Assembly (NCBI GenBank): GCA_038231215.1
Contig: JBBRLS010000015.1
Location: 19,098 to 83,097, forward strand
Direction: 5' to 3'
DNA: 64,000 bases
From: Schlegelella_A sp038231215
Lineage (GTDB): Bacteria; Pseudomonadota; Gammaproteobacteria; Burkholderiales; Burkholderiaceae_C
Part shown: piece after piece, positions 18,010 through 28,940 of the stretch
Position numbering within the stretch: position 1 is the first letter of the stretch
Layout of the letters: every line of letters starts with the position of its first letter
Notes under the pieces: model-generated
Database searches by the model: none
What the model was told of the DNA's origin: nothing
The model's input: only the letters and a program-made list of their open reading frames with translations
Translations under genes and position numbers: made by a program

Positions 18010-18515
18010 GCGCGGCCCGAACGCGGCCGTCGTTCGGTCCCGATCGGCGCGGCGGCCCCTGGCCGTTTGCCTTCGTCGTCGTCGCGTCGTTCGGCTCGGT
18101 CGCGGCGGCGCTCGTCTCGCAGCATGTCTACGGCATGGACCCGTGTCCGTGGTGCGTGCTGCAACGCCTCGTCTTCGTGGCCATCGGCGCGTTCGCGCTG
18201 CTCGGCCTCGCCTGGCGCGGCGCTACCGGGCGCGGCGTGGCGGCGACGATCGCCTTGCTGCTCGCAGCGACAGGCGTGGCGGCGGCGCTCTGGCAGCATT
18301 TCGCCGCCGCGAAGTCGGCGTCGTGCAACCTGACGCTGGCCGATCGCATCATGAATGCGACCGGGCTCAATGCCATGCTGCCCGACGTGTTCGAGGCGCG
18401 CGCGAGCTGCGCCGACGCGGCAGTCTCGCTGTTCGGCGTGTCCTACGACTTCTGGTCGGCGGGCCTGTTCGCGATCATCGCCATCATCATGATCGCCGTC
18501 CTGCGCCGCCGCTGA
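18006..18515 (+). CDS. dsbB: Disulfide bond formation protein DsbB
   Basis: A 169-residue four-helix inner-membrane protein that re-oxidises DsbA using ubiquinone. It shows the first periplasmic cysteine pair in MDPCPWCVLQR and the second pair split between SASCNLTLADR and ARASCADAAVS, with four hydrophobic helices placed as in the family. The start ATG overlaps the stop of the RidA gene (ATGA), so the two are translationally coupled. It converges on a small minus-strand gene 19 bases away. Confidence 0.93.
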   Translation: MSAARTRPSFGPDRRGGPWPFAFVVVASFGSVAAALVSQHVYGMDPCPWCVLQRLVFVAIGAFALLGLAWRGATGRGVAATIALLLAATGVAAALWQHFAAAKSASCNLTLADRIMNATGLNAMLPDVFEARASCADAAVSLFGVSYDFWSAGLFAIIAIIMIAVLRRR

Positions 18516-18534
18516 AGCGCAGCGCCTCGCACGC

Positions 18535-18768
18535 TCACTCGACGGGCGTGTTCAGCGCCACTTCGTCGCAGATCGCTTCGAGCAGGGCAATCACTGCCGA
18601 CTCGGAGTACTTGCCCGGCACGAGCGCCTGGCAGATCGACTGGGCGGTGCGCAACCGTTCGTAGACGGCGATCGCGGCATCGATCTCGATCTGCGGCACA
18701 TGCGCGGCCTGCAGCACGTCGAGCCGCTGGTCGAAGGAGTCGGTGTCTTCGTGAACAATTTTCTTCAT
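18535..18768 (-). CDS. Hypothetical protein (77 aa)
   Basis: The ATG at 18768 is preceded by GCAAGGAACGCC, a good ribosome site. The protein is acidic and helical (DSFDQRLDVLQAAHVPQIEI, then AIAVYERLRTAQSICQALVP) with no membrane segment or signal peptide. It lies 47 bases downstream of parC on the same strand and convergent with dsbB. No family is recognised. Confidence 0.65.
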   Translation of the reverse strand: MKKIVHEDTDSFDQRLDVLQAAHVPQIEIDAAIAVYERLRTAQSICQALVPGKYSESAVIALLEAICDEVALNTPVE

Positions 18769-18815
18769 GGCGTTCCTTGCTCGAATGCGGGTTCGAAAAG
18801 ACGTCGATCGTAGCT

Positions 18816-21131
18816 TCAGGCGGCGCCTGCCGCGACGACGCGCATGGCCTTTTGCATCGCGTCCTGGCGCTTTCCCTTGCGCGCGCGCCGGCCGACGTGC
18901 GGCTCGAGTGCGGCCGCGCGCAGCACCTCGTCGCGCGGCTTGCCGCCGCGACCGGTGCCGAGCACGCGCAAGGCGTCGGCAAAGGCGGCGACGCTGACCA
19001 GCGCGTCCTTCGCGTCGAGGTCGATGAGCGTCAGGCCGCGCCCGCCCTTGGACTGGAGCTTGAGCTCGTCTGTGCCGAAGACGAGCAGCCGCCCTTCGAG
19101 AGTAAGGCAGGCGACGCGCCTCACGGTCTCGCCCAGGATCGAAGGCGGCAGCGGCTTCTCGTCGCCTTCGAGGTCGAGAAATGCCTTGCCGCCGCGCTGC
19201 CGCGAGACGAGGTCGCCGGCGCGCGCCAACAGGCCGAAGCCGCCGGTCCCGGCGAGCAGCAGCATCTGCGCGGCGGCACCGGCGAAATAGTGCGCCGGCT
19301 GCGTGCCGGGCTCGAGGTCGATCAGCGAGGTCACGGCGACACCGTCGCCACGGCCGCTCGGCAATGATGCGACCGGCGCCGAATAGACGCGACCGTCGCT
19401 GCCGAAGACGAGCAAGGCATCGACGCTGCGGCAGGCGAAGGTGCCGTAGAGCGCGTCGCCGGCCTTGAAGGCGAGCTGTGCCGCCTCGACCTCGTGGCCC
19501 TTCAGCGCGCGCACCCAGCCCTTCAGGCTGACCGCGACTGTGACCGGCTCGTCGACGACGCGCACCTCGGCGACCGAGCGCTTGCCCGCCTCGATCAGCG
19601 TGCGCCTGTCGTCGCCGTAGGCCTTGGCGTCGGCTTCGATCTCGCGAATCACGGTGCGCTTCAAGGCGGCCGGGCTGGCGAGCAGATCGCGCAATCGCCC
19701 TTCCTCGGCGCGCAGGTCCTTCATCTCCTGCTCGATCTTGATGGCCTCGAGCCGGGCGAGCTGGCGCAGGCGGATCTCGAGGATGTCTTCGGCCTGGCGT
19801 TCGCTGAGGGCGAAGCGCGCGACGAGCGCGGCCTTCGGCTCGTCGGCGGCGCGGATCAGCGCGATCACCTCGTCGATGTTGAGCAGCACGAGCTGCCGTC
19901 CTTCGAGGATGTGGATGCGGTCGGCCACCTTCGTCAAACGGTGCTGCGACCGCCGCTCGACGGTAGCGAGGCGAAAGCCGATCCACTCGACGATGACCTG
20001 GCGCAGGCTCTTCTGCGTCGGCCGGCCGTCGGCGCCGACCATCGTCAGGTTGATCGGCGTCGAGCTTTCCAGGCTGGTGTGCGCGAGCAGCGTGTTGAGC
20101 AGTTCGTCCTGCGGGACGCGGCTGGTCTTGGGCTCGAATACGAGACGAACCGCCGCTTCCTTGCCCGACTCGTCGCGCACCGCGTCGAGCACCGATAGCA
20201 CGGTCGCTTTCAACTGCACCTGCTCGCTGCCCAGCGTCTTCTTGCCGGCGCGCAGCTTGGGGTTGGTGAGCTCCTCGATCTCCTCGAGCACCTTCTGCGC
20301 GCTCGTGCCCGGCGGCAGCTCGGTGACGACGACCTGCCACTGGCCGCGCGCCAGGTCCTCGATCTTCCAGCGCGCGCGCACCTTGAGCGAGCCGCGGCCG
20401 CTCGCGTACGCGGCGCGGATTTCCTCGGGTGCACTGATGATCTGGCCGCCGCCGGGATAGTCGGGCCCGGGAAGCAGCTTCGCGAGCTCGTCGTCGCCGA
20501 GCTTGTCGTCCTTGATGAGCGCAATCGTCGCCGCCGCAACCTCGCGCAGGTTGTGGCTCGGCATCTCGGTCGCCAGGCCCACGGCGATGCCGCTGGCACC
20601 GTTGAGCAGCACGAAGGGCAGCCGCGCCGGCAAGAGCCGCGGCTCCTCGGTCGAGCCGTCGTAGTTGGGAACGAAGTCGACCGTGCCTTCGTCGACCTCG
20701 TCGAGCAGCAGGCGCGCGATCGGCGCCAGGCGCGCCTCGGTGTAGCGCATCGCCGCGGCGCCGTCGCCGTCGCGCGAGCCGAAGTTGCCCTGGCCGTCGA
20801 CGAGCGGATAGCGCTGCGAGAAGTCCTGCGCCATGCGCACCAGCGCGTCGTATGCGGCCTGGTCGGAGTGCGGATGAAATCGCCCGAGCACGTCGCCGAC
20901 GACGCGCGCGCTCTTCACCGCCTTGGGGCCGGCCGCCGTTGTGAAGGCCAGGCCCATGCGCTGCATCGCATAGAGGATGCGACGCTGGACGGGCTTCTGG
21001 CCGTCGCTCACGTCGGGCAGCGCACGGCCCTTCACGACTGAAAGCGCGTACTCGAGATAGGCCCGCTCGGCGTAGTCGCCGAGGGGAACCGCGTCGCTTC
21101 CGGTGGGCGGGTTGTCGAACAGATCTTGCAT
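18816..21131 (-). CDS. parC: DNA topoisomerase IV subunit A (ParC)
   Basis: The 771-residue A subunit of topoisomerase IV, which decatenates daughter chromosomes. It contains the DNA-cleavage domain with catalytic Tyr130 in AAMRYTEARL, the quinolone-pocket segment HPHSDQAAYD (86-95), the central GASGIAVGLATEMPSHNLRE motif and a C-terminal beta-pinwheel domain. Gln91 and Asp95 occupy the places of E. coli Ser80 and Glu84; this may be native to the lineage rather than a resistance change. The ATG at 21131 (MQDLFDNPP) fits the family better than the frame's upstream extension. parE lies on the same strand about 5.7 kb upstream. Confidence 0.95.
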   Translation of the reverse strand: MQDLFDNPPTGSDAVPLGDYAERAYLEYALSVVKGRALPDVSDGQKPVQRRILYAMQRMGLAFTTAAGPKAVKSARVVGDVLGRFHPHSDQAAYDALVRMAQDFSQRYPLVDGQGNFGSRDGDGAAAMRYTEARLAPIARLLLDEVDEGTVDFVPNYDGSTEEPRLLPARLPFVLLNGASGIAVGLATEMPSHNLREVAAATIALIKDDKLGDDELAKLLPGPDYPGGGQIISAPEEIRAAYASGRGSLKVRARWKIEDLARGQWQVVVTELPPGTSAQKVLEEIEELTNPKLRAGKKTLGSEQVQLKATVLSVLDAVRDESGKEAAVRLVFEPKTSRVPQDELLNTLLAHTSLESSTPINLTMVGADGRPTQKSLRQVIVEWIGFRLATVERRSQHRLTKVADRIHILEGRQLVLLNIDEVIALIRAADEPKAALVARFALSERQAEDILEIRLRQLARLEAIKIEQEMKDLRAEEGRLRDLLASPAALKRTVIREIEADAKAYGDDRRTLIEAGKRSVAEVRVVDEPVTVAVSLKGWVRALKGHEVEAAQLAFKAGDALYGTFACRSVDALLVFGSDGRVYSAPVASLPSGRGDGVAVTSLIDLEPGTQPAHYFAGAAAQMLLLAGTGGFGLLARAGDLVSRQRGGKAFLDLEGDEKPLPPSILGETVRRVACLTLEGRLLVFGTDELKLQSKGGRGLTLIDLDAKDALVSVAAFADALRVLGTGRGGKPRDEVLRAAALEPHVGRRARKGKRQDAMQKAMRVVAAGAA

Positions 21132-21165
21132 TCGGGGTCGCGGCGTCAGGGGGCGGCAGTATCCG

Positions 21166-24078
21166 CTAAGCCGCCGGCGCCCCCGCATGCGAGAGCAAGT
21201 CGCCCAGCACCTCGTCGAGAGAGGGCGGCGGCCCGGAGACGGCGGGCAGCGATTCGAGCCGCGACGTCATGTGCCGGTGCACGCCCGCTTCCTGATCCTG
21301 CTGCGCCAGCACCATCTGCCAGATGCGGGAGGCGCGCGTCACGTCGCCGGCGGCGGCAAGCACCTCGCCGAAGACGACGGCGGCCTTGGCCAGGTCGGTC
21401 GAGTGACCGGTGGCGCGGGCCGTGGCGACGATCCGACGCAGCCGTGCCAGCGCTTCCGCCGGCGCGCCGTCGGCGAGATCGAGGCGGGCCAGTTCGCGCT
21501 CGGCGGCGAGCTGCAGCTTGACCATGCCGCTCGCGCGCGTGCGCTCGAGGACAGCCTCGAACTGACGCCGCGCTTCGGGCCGGCGGCCCAGCGCCGCGAG
21601 CGTTTGCGCCCGCTGCTGCAACGCATACTGCGCCATCGTCGCAAGGCCGGCCTCGTCGCAGCGGGCGACGCTTTCGGCAAGAAGCTGCTCCGACGCGGGC
21701 AGGTCGCCGCGCAGGCGCGCGAGTCCGCCGAGGTTGGAGAGGAAGCCGGCCGTCAGATAGGCGTTGCCTGCCTCGCGTGCGAGACCGAGTGCTTCCTGCG
21801 TCTGCCGCCACGCAGCGTCGAGGTCTCCGAGCGCCATCGCACCGGTGCCGAGTTCGCCGAGCGCCAGGGTGATCGAATGTCCGGACCCGTGACGCCGCGC
21901 AGCGGCGAGTGCCTGCTCGTAGAGCGCCTGCGCGCCGGCATGGTCGCCGCCCTGCCAGAGACACGAGCCGGCATGGAGCAGGCAGCCGACGAAGGCTTCC
22001 GGCTCGCCTGCCTCGCCCGCGGCGATCCCGGCCCGGGCCAGCGCCAGCGCCGTCTGCAGGTCGCCATGCAGAACGTGAAGCGACGAGAGCTGGCAACGCA
22101 GACGTTGCCCGAAGACGCCGTCCGCCAGCGGCAGCGCCGGCGTGAGCAGAGCCAGGCCTTCGGCGGCCCGGCCGCCGACTTCGTAGTACGCGGCGAGCGT
22201 GCTCGCCATTGCGTCGAGCCGGCTTCGGTCGGCACGCCCGAGGGCATGCAGCCACGCCGCGCGGACGTTGGCGAAGTCGGCGGCGATGCCGGCGACGAGA
22301 CGTCGCGCATCGCCGCGCGCGTGCGGCGCCAGCGACCGCAGTTCGGCAGCGAAGTGGGCGGCGTGGCGCTCGGCGAGCTCATCGCGACGCTCCGGCGTCG
22401 CCTCGAGCTGCTCGAGAGCGTACGCGGCGACGAGCGGGTGCAAGGCGAAGCGCGCGTCGTCGTGAGCGGCGACGAGACTCTTGTCGACGAGCGCCGAGAG
22501 CAGCGGCAACGACACTGCGGCGACGGCACGCGCCGCACCGACGCCGAAGCTGCCGCGAAAGACCGCGAGGCCGGCGAGCGCCGCCTTCTCGCTCGGCGCC
22601 AGCCATCGCCAGGAGCGCTCGAGCACCTCGCGCACGCTGGCGTGCTCCGGCCGCGCCGCCGCAGGTACCGCCTTCGGGTCGAGAGCCAGCGCATCGATGG
22701 ATGTGCGCAGCTCGAGTGCAATCTCCGACGCCGGCAAGAGCCTGATCCAGCTCGCCGCCAGCTCGATCGCCAGCGGCATGCCGTCGACCGCGGCGACGAT
22801 GTCGACGATGGCGTCGATCTCCGCTGCCGCATCGAAGCCACGCCGCGCGATACCGGCACGCGCCACGAACAGGCCGACCGCGTCGAAGGCCAGGGCCGCG
22901 TCGGCGTCCCGGCTGTCGTCGTCCGGAACCGCCAGACCCCCAAGCCGCCAGACGCGCTCGGCGCCGTTACCGCCGCCGACGCTCGCACGCGACGTGACGA
23001 CGACGCGAAGCCCGGTGGCCGCTGCGAGCAGTCGCTCGACGGCCGGCGCGAGCCCGTCGAGGTGCTCCGCGTTGTCGAGGACGAGCAGCACCGGCGTCGC
23101 CGCGAGCGCTGCGGCCGTCGCCACGAACAGGTCGCCTGTGCCGCGAGGATCGACGCCGGCACGCTCGGCGAGCCGGCCGAGCATGGCGTCGACGTCGGCC
23201 AGATCCTGCAGGTCGATCCAGAGGCGGCGCGTCGGCACGATCGGCGTCGCGATCAGCTCGCGGGCCAGCCGACTCTTGCCGATGCCGCCGGGTCCGAGCA
23301 GTGTGAGCCAGCGCAGTCCCGGTTCCGCGAGCAATGCGACGAGCTCGCGAAGCTCGCTGCGCCGACCGATGAAGCGCCTGGCGTCGCTGCCTTCAGCGGC
23401 GGCACCGGCGAGGATCGCGCGCAGCGATGCCGACGGATCGACACCGAGGTCCTCGGCGAGCCGCGTCGCATACTCGCGAAAGGCGCGCTGCGCGAGCGCC
23501 GGATGGCCACATGCCAGTTCGGCACGCAAGAGCACCGCGAGCGCCGCCTCGTCGAGCGGGTCGCTGCGCAGCAGGCTGCGCGCCAGCACGACGACCGCTG
23601 CCGGATCGTCGCCCAGCTCGGCAATCCGATCGAGCGCCGCCTGCCGCCAAACCGCGGCGACCCGGGTGCGCTCAACGTTGAGCCACGCACTCCAGGCCGG
23701 GTTCGCGTCATCGTCGAGGCCTTCGAGCAGCGGGCCGCGCAGCAGCTCGAGCGCCTCGCCGTGGCGGCCTGCCGCCACGGCCAGCGTGAAATCACGCAGG
23801 TCGCTCTGCGGCGACCAGCGGAGCGCTCGGTCGTCGACCTCGAGGCCCGAGACACCCGTCATCGCATGAGCGCGAAAGACGACCTTGCGCAGGTTGCGCC
23901 GGCCGTCGGCGGCGCTTCTTTCGGGCCACAGCAACGCGGCGAGCCGCTCCCGCGCCACCCAGGCGCCGTCTTGCAGCGCCAGGTAGGCGAGCAGTTGGCA
24001 GGAGCGCTCGGCACCGAAGCGCGGTGCGCCGTCAAGGTCGAGCCCGGTCGCGCCGAGAACGAGGAGCCGGATGAGCAT
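21166..24078 (-). CDS. SARP-like regulator: winged helix, BTAD, STAND ATPase and TPR domains
   Basis: A 970-residue signal-integrating transcription factor. Residues 1 to about 90 form an OmpR-like winged helix (LLAYLALQDGAWVARERLAA, then LWPERSAADGRRNLRKVVFR). About 95-235 is a bacterial transcriptional activation (BTAD) domain. The STAND/NB-ARC ATPase follows, with Walker A GPGGIGKSRLA near 260 and Walker B-like VLLVLDNAEH. The C-terminal ~400 residues are TPR-like helices ending near HAGAPAA. The order is that of AfsR-type regulators, more typical of actinomycetes and seen sporadically in proteobacteria. It sits between parC and an acyl-CoA synthetase gene 14 bases upstream; its targets are unknown. 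Confidence 0.85.
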   Translation of the reverse strand: MLIRLLVLGATGLDLDGAPRFGAERSCQLLAYLALQDGAWVARERLAALLWPERSAADGRRNLRKVVFRAHAMTGVSGLEVDDRALRWSPQSDLRDFTLAVAAGRHGEALELLRGPLLEGLDDDANPAWSAWLNVERTRVAAVWRQAALDRIAELGDDPAAVVVLARSLLRSDPLDEAALAVLLRAELACGHPALAQRAFREYATRLAEDLGVDPSASLRAILAGAAAEGSDARRFIGRRSELRELVALLAEPGLRWLTLLGPGGIGKSRLARELIATPIVPTRRLWIDLQDLADVDAMLGRLAERAGVDPRGTGDLFVATAAALAATPVLLVLDNAEHLDGLAPAVERLLAAATGLRVVVTSRASVGGGNGAERVWRLGGLAVPDDDSRDADAALAFDAVGLFVARAGIARRGFDAAAEIDAIVDIVAAVDGMPLAIELAASWIRLLPASEIALELRTSIDALALDPKAVPAAARPEHASVREVLERSWRWLAPSEKAALAGLAVFRGSFGVGAARAVAAVSLPLLSALVDKSLVAAHDDARFALHPLVAAYALEQLEATPERRDELAERHAAHFAAELRSLAPHARGDARRLVAGIAADFANVRAAWLHALGRADRSRLDAMASTLAAYYEVGGRAAEGLALLTPALPLADGVFGQRLRCQLSSLHVLHGDLQTALALARAGIAAGEAGEPEAFVGCLLHAGSCLWQGGDHAGAQALYEQALAAARRHGSGHSITLALGELGTGAMALGDLDAAWRQTQEALGLAREAGNAYLTAGFLSNLGGLARLRGDLPASEQLLAESVARCDEAGLATMAQYALQQRAQTLAALGRRPEARRQFEAVLERTRASGMVKLQLAAERELARLDLADGAPAEALARLRRIVATARATGHSTDLAKAAVVFGEVLAAAGDVTRASRIWQMVLAQQDQEAGVHRHMTSRLESLPAVSGPPPSLDEVLGDLLSHAGAPAA

Positions 24079-24091
24079 CGCCGAGAAGCGC

Positions 24092-25726
24092 TCAGCGCGG
24101 GAAGCGTTCGCGCAGTTTGAGTTTCCAGAACTTGCCGGTCGAGGTGCGCGGCACGGCGGCTATGACTTCGTAGCGATCGGGCAGTTGCCACTTGGCGAAG
24201 CCGTGCGCGAGCAGGTGCGCACCGAGCCCGGCCGCGAGCAGCTCGCGGTCGCCGCCCTGCCCCGGCTTGAGAACGACGCAGGCGAGCGGACGCTCGCTCC
24301 ACTTCTCGTCGGGGATCGCGATCACCGCCGCCTCGGCGATCGCCGGATGGGCCATCAGGGCGTTCTCGAGGTCGACCGACGAAATCCACTCGCCGCCCGA
24401 CTTGATGAGGTCCTTGGTGCGGTCGGTGATGCGCACGCAGGCCTGGTCGTCCATCGCCGCGACATCTCCGGTGCGCAGCCAACCGTCGTCGGTGAACTTC
24501 TCGTCGCTGACCGGCACGCCGTGGTACGAGCCGGTGACGAAGGGGCCGCGGCACTGGATCTCGCCGACGCTCTTGCCGTCCCACGGTGCGTCGCGGCCGT
24601 CGTCGGCGCGGATGCGCACGTCGACCAGCGGCACCGGCACGCCGGCCATCGCGGCGCGCCGAAAGCGCTCGTCGGCGTTCGCGCTTTCGCTTCGTATCGC
24701 CGCCGTGGCGAGCGGCGAGGTCTCGGTCATGCCCCAGCCTTGCCCGAGCCAGACGCCGTGCCGGTCGAAGGCGCGGATCAGCGATTCAGGCACGGCGGCG
24801 CCGCCGACCATCGAGCGCATGCCTGCCGGCAGCTGCCAGCGGCCGGGCTCCTCGGCCAAGGCGCGCTCGTAGCGCTGAATCAGGCCGAGCCAGATCGTCG
24901 GCACGCCGAGCGAGAGGGTCGGCGGCTCGGCCTTGATGAGGTCGAGGAGGTCATCGGGGTGCAGGTGCGGGCCGGGGAAGACGATCTTCGAGCCCATCAT
25001 CACGGCGCCATAGGGCAGGCCCCAGCAGTTGGCGTGGAACATCGGCGTCACCGGCAGCAGCACGTCGGCCGACTGCAGGCGCCAGTTGTCGCCGAGACCG
25101 CCGACCAGCGTGTGCAGCACGGTCGAGCGATGCGAATAGACGACGCCCTTCGGCCGGCCGGTCGTGCCCGACGTGTAGCACATCGAGACCGCGTCGTTCT
25201 CGTCGTGCGGCGCATAGTCGAAGCGATCGCCATCGGCGGATTCGAGCAGCGCCTCGTAGTCGACGAAGCCCGCGCCGGTGTCGACCGGCGCACCGGAGAA
25301 CGGATAGACGATGACTTTCTCGAACGCATGTTTGTCGGCGAACTGGCGATAGAGCGGCAGCAGGATGTCGTCGACGACGAGAAACCGGTCTTCGGCGTCT
25401 CCGGCGATCCAGCCGATCTCGTCGGGCGCGAGGCGGAGATTGAGCGTATGCATCACGCCACCGGCGGCCGGGATGCCGAAGTAGCACTCGAGGTGTGCGT
25501 GGTGGTTCCAGCACAGCGTGGCGACGCGATCGCCCTTCTTGAGGCCGAGCGACTGCAGCGCCGCGGCGAGCGCGCGCGTGCGCCGGTGGTACTCGGCGTA
25601 GGTGTGCTTGCGCAGGGTCTTGTCGGGCAGGCGCGAGACGATGGTCTTGCCTGGAAAGAGCGTGCCGGCGCGGTCGAGCAAATGATTGAGCGAGAGCGGA
25701 ACGTCCATCATCGTCGAGCGGATCAC
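24092..25726 (-). CDS. Acyl-CoA synthetase (AMP-forming fatty acid-CoA ligase)
   Basis: A 544-residue ANL-superfamily enzyme that activates a fatty acid with ATP and transfers it to CoA. The AMP-binding P-loop is MCYTSGTTGRPKGVVYSH, followed by VGGAAVPESLI, GQGWGMTETSPL, DDGWLRTGDVA, ITDRTKDLIKSGGEWISSVD and the C-terminal catalytic Lys in RTSTGKFWKLKLRE. The GTG start at 25726 was chosen because AAGGAG lies seven bases upstream; an earlier ATG would overlap the acetyltransferase gene. The sequence resembles medium/long-chain FadD paralogues. It is followed after 13 bases by the SARP-like regulator. Confidence 0.92.
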   Translation of the reverse strand: MIRSTMMDVPLSLNHLLDRAGTLFPGKTIVSRLPDKTLRKHTYAEYHRRTRALAAALQSLGLKKGDRVATLCWNHHAHLECYFGIPAAGGVMHTLNLRLAPDEIGWIAGDAEDRFLVVDDILLPLYRQFADKHAFEKVIVYPFSGAPVDTGAGFVDYEALLESADGDRFDYAPHDENDAVSMCYTSGTTGRPKGVVYSHRSTVLHTLVGGLGDNWRLQSADVLLPVTPMFHANCWGLPYGAVMMGSKIVFPGPHLHPDDLLDLIKAEPPTLSLGVPTIWLGLIQRYERALAEEPGRWQLPAGMRSMVGGAAVPESLIRAFDRHGVWLGQGWGMTETSPLATAAIRSESANADERFRRAAMAGVPVPLVDVRIRADDGRDAPWDGKSVGEIQCRGPFVTGSYHGVPVSDEKFTDDGWLRTGDVAAMDDQACVRITDRTKDLIKSGGEWISSVDLENALMAHPAIAEAAVIAIPDEKWSERPLACVVLKPGQGGDRELLAAGLGAHLLAHGFAKWQLPDRYEVIAAVPRTSTGKFWKLKLRERFPR

Positions 25727-25763
25727 GGCGTACTCCTTGATGTCATGTGGATTCGCGTCGCGG

Positions 25764-26297
25764 TCATGCCGCGCCGGCAAGCAGGCGGTTCGCCTCGACG
25801 CGCGCTTCGTGCTCGGCGCGCAACATGGACAGGACGATCAGCGACTCGTAGCCGTCGCCGCTCTTCACGCTTTCGCGCAGCCGCCCTTCCTCGACGAAGC
25901 CTTCGTCGCGGTAAAGCGTGAGCGCGCGCGCGTTCTTCTCCTTGACGTCGAGCCAGAAGCGATGCGCGCCGAGGTCGCGAAACGCCATCTCGACGAGCAG
26001 GCGAACGCAGGCCCGGCCGTAGCCCAGGCCCTTGGGTTGCAGCACGAGGCGCTTCAGCTCGACCGCGCCATGCGGATTGCGGCAGCCCTGCAGGATGACG
26101 AAGCCGGCCGACGGCCAGTCGTTGCCGGCCTCGACGATGAAGTGGCGAAAGTCGGGAAAGCGGATCGCGCCTTCGTGCTGCACGCGCTCCCAGGGCGTGA
26201 TGAAGGGACGGTTGGCGAGATCGTCCTCGACCGACTGGACGAAGTCGAGGTCGGACGCCATCGTCGGCCGCAGGCGCAGCCGCGTCGCCGCGCTCAT
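25764..26297 (-). CDS. GNAT family N-acetyltransferase
   Basis: A 177-residue GCN5-related acetyltransferase. It shows the N-terminal RLRPTMASDLDFVQSVEDD, strands 4-5 (SAGFVILQGCRNPHGAVELK), the acetyl-CoA loop variant KGLGYGRACVRLLV and the C-terminal FWLDVKEKNARALTLYRDEG and GFVEEGRLRE. The family acetylates amines on small molecules or proteins; the substrate cannot be read from the sequence. Its start overlaps the end of the membrane protein gene by ATGA. Confidence 0.9.
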   Translation of the reverse strand: MSAATRLRLRPTMASDLDFVQSVEDDLANRPFITPWERVQHEGAIRFPDFRHFIVEAGNDWPSAGFVILQGCRNPHGAVELKRLVLQPKGLGYGRACVRLLVEMAFRDLGAHRFWLDVKEKNARALTLYRDEGFVEEGRLRESVKSGDGYESLIVLSMLRAEHEARVEANRLLAGAA

Positions 26298-26868
26298 GAT
26301 GTCTTTTGCCCCGCGGCCGAGCGGCAGAGCTCGATCGCGACGAAGAGGTTCTGCGGCTCGGCATCGATCGCGAACAGCGGGATCTCGACCGGCCGGCCGC
26401 GCCGCCACAGCCCTTCGATCGGGCCGAACAGCCAGCGCACGTAGGTGCCGCGCTTCGGCGCGGAGCAGCCCGGATCGAGATCGATTACCAGGTGCCACAG
26501 GCTGCGCGGGCCCTCGCCGCCGATCCGCCGCATGCGCAGGTCGTGCACGTCGCTCCAGGGCACGAGATCCCAGCCGGGATGATGGATGCCACGGTCGTCG
26601 ACGCGCAGTGCGTAGCCGGCGCTGCTGCGGCGCATGAGCAGGCCGCACGCCTGCGCGGCGAGCCAGAAGCCGAGGACGAGCACGCCCGCGCTCATCAGCC
26701 AGTCCTCGAAATCGAGGTCGTCGCCACGCCGTATCAGCACCATGAACGCGCCGACGGCGAGGCCGCCAAGCAACACCAGCCCGATCGGGCGCGAGCGCGA
26801 GCGCACGATCAGCGGCGCGGTCCGGGCGCTGCCTGCGGCACCTGCCGATGCGGAGGCGGCCGCCGCCT

Positions 26869-26872
<4 letters not shown>
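26294..26872 (-). CDS. Hypothetical membrane protein (192 aa)
   Basis: An Ala/Ser-rich N-terminus of about 28 residues is followed by two membrane helices (PIGLVLLGGLAVGAFMVLI and LMSAGVLVLGFWLAAQACG) and a soluble C-terminal domain of roughly 110 residues (VDDRGIHHPGWDLVPWSDVH). That tail looks like a PH-like domain of bacterial membrane proteins, which often follow two helices this way, but this is tentative. The start overlaps the parE stop by ATGA and the end overlaps the GNAT start by ATGA, so all three are coupled. Confidence 0.78.
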
Positions 26873-28851
<1,979 letters not shown>

Positions 28852-28940
28852 GGCGGGGCATTCTAGGCAGCGCCCTCGGCCTCCCGCTCGCGGCCCCGGC
28901 CGCGCCGGCAGGCGAGCCAGAGCCCTGCAACAATCCTTGC

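Noticed and set aside
18816..21131. ParC residues Gln91 and Asp95 as quinolone-resistance changes
   Set aside because: The whole segment may be the native betaproteobacterial form; without an alignment a resistance claim is not supported.
21103..24120. A 1005-codon plus-strand frame opposite the SARP-like regulator
   Set aside because: Composition is that of a reverse-frame shadow and the minus-strand gene has clear domains.
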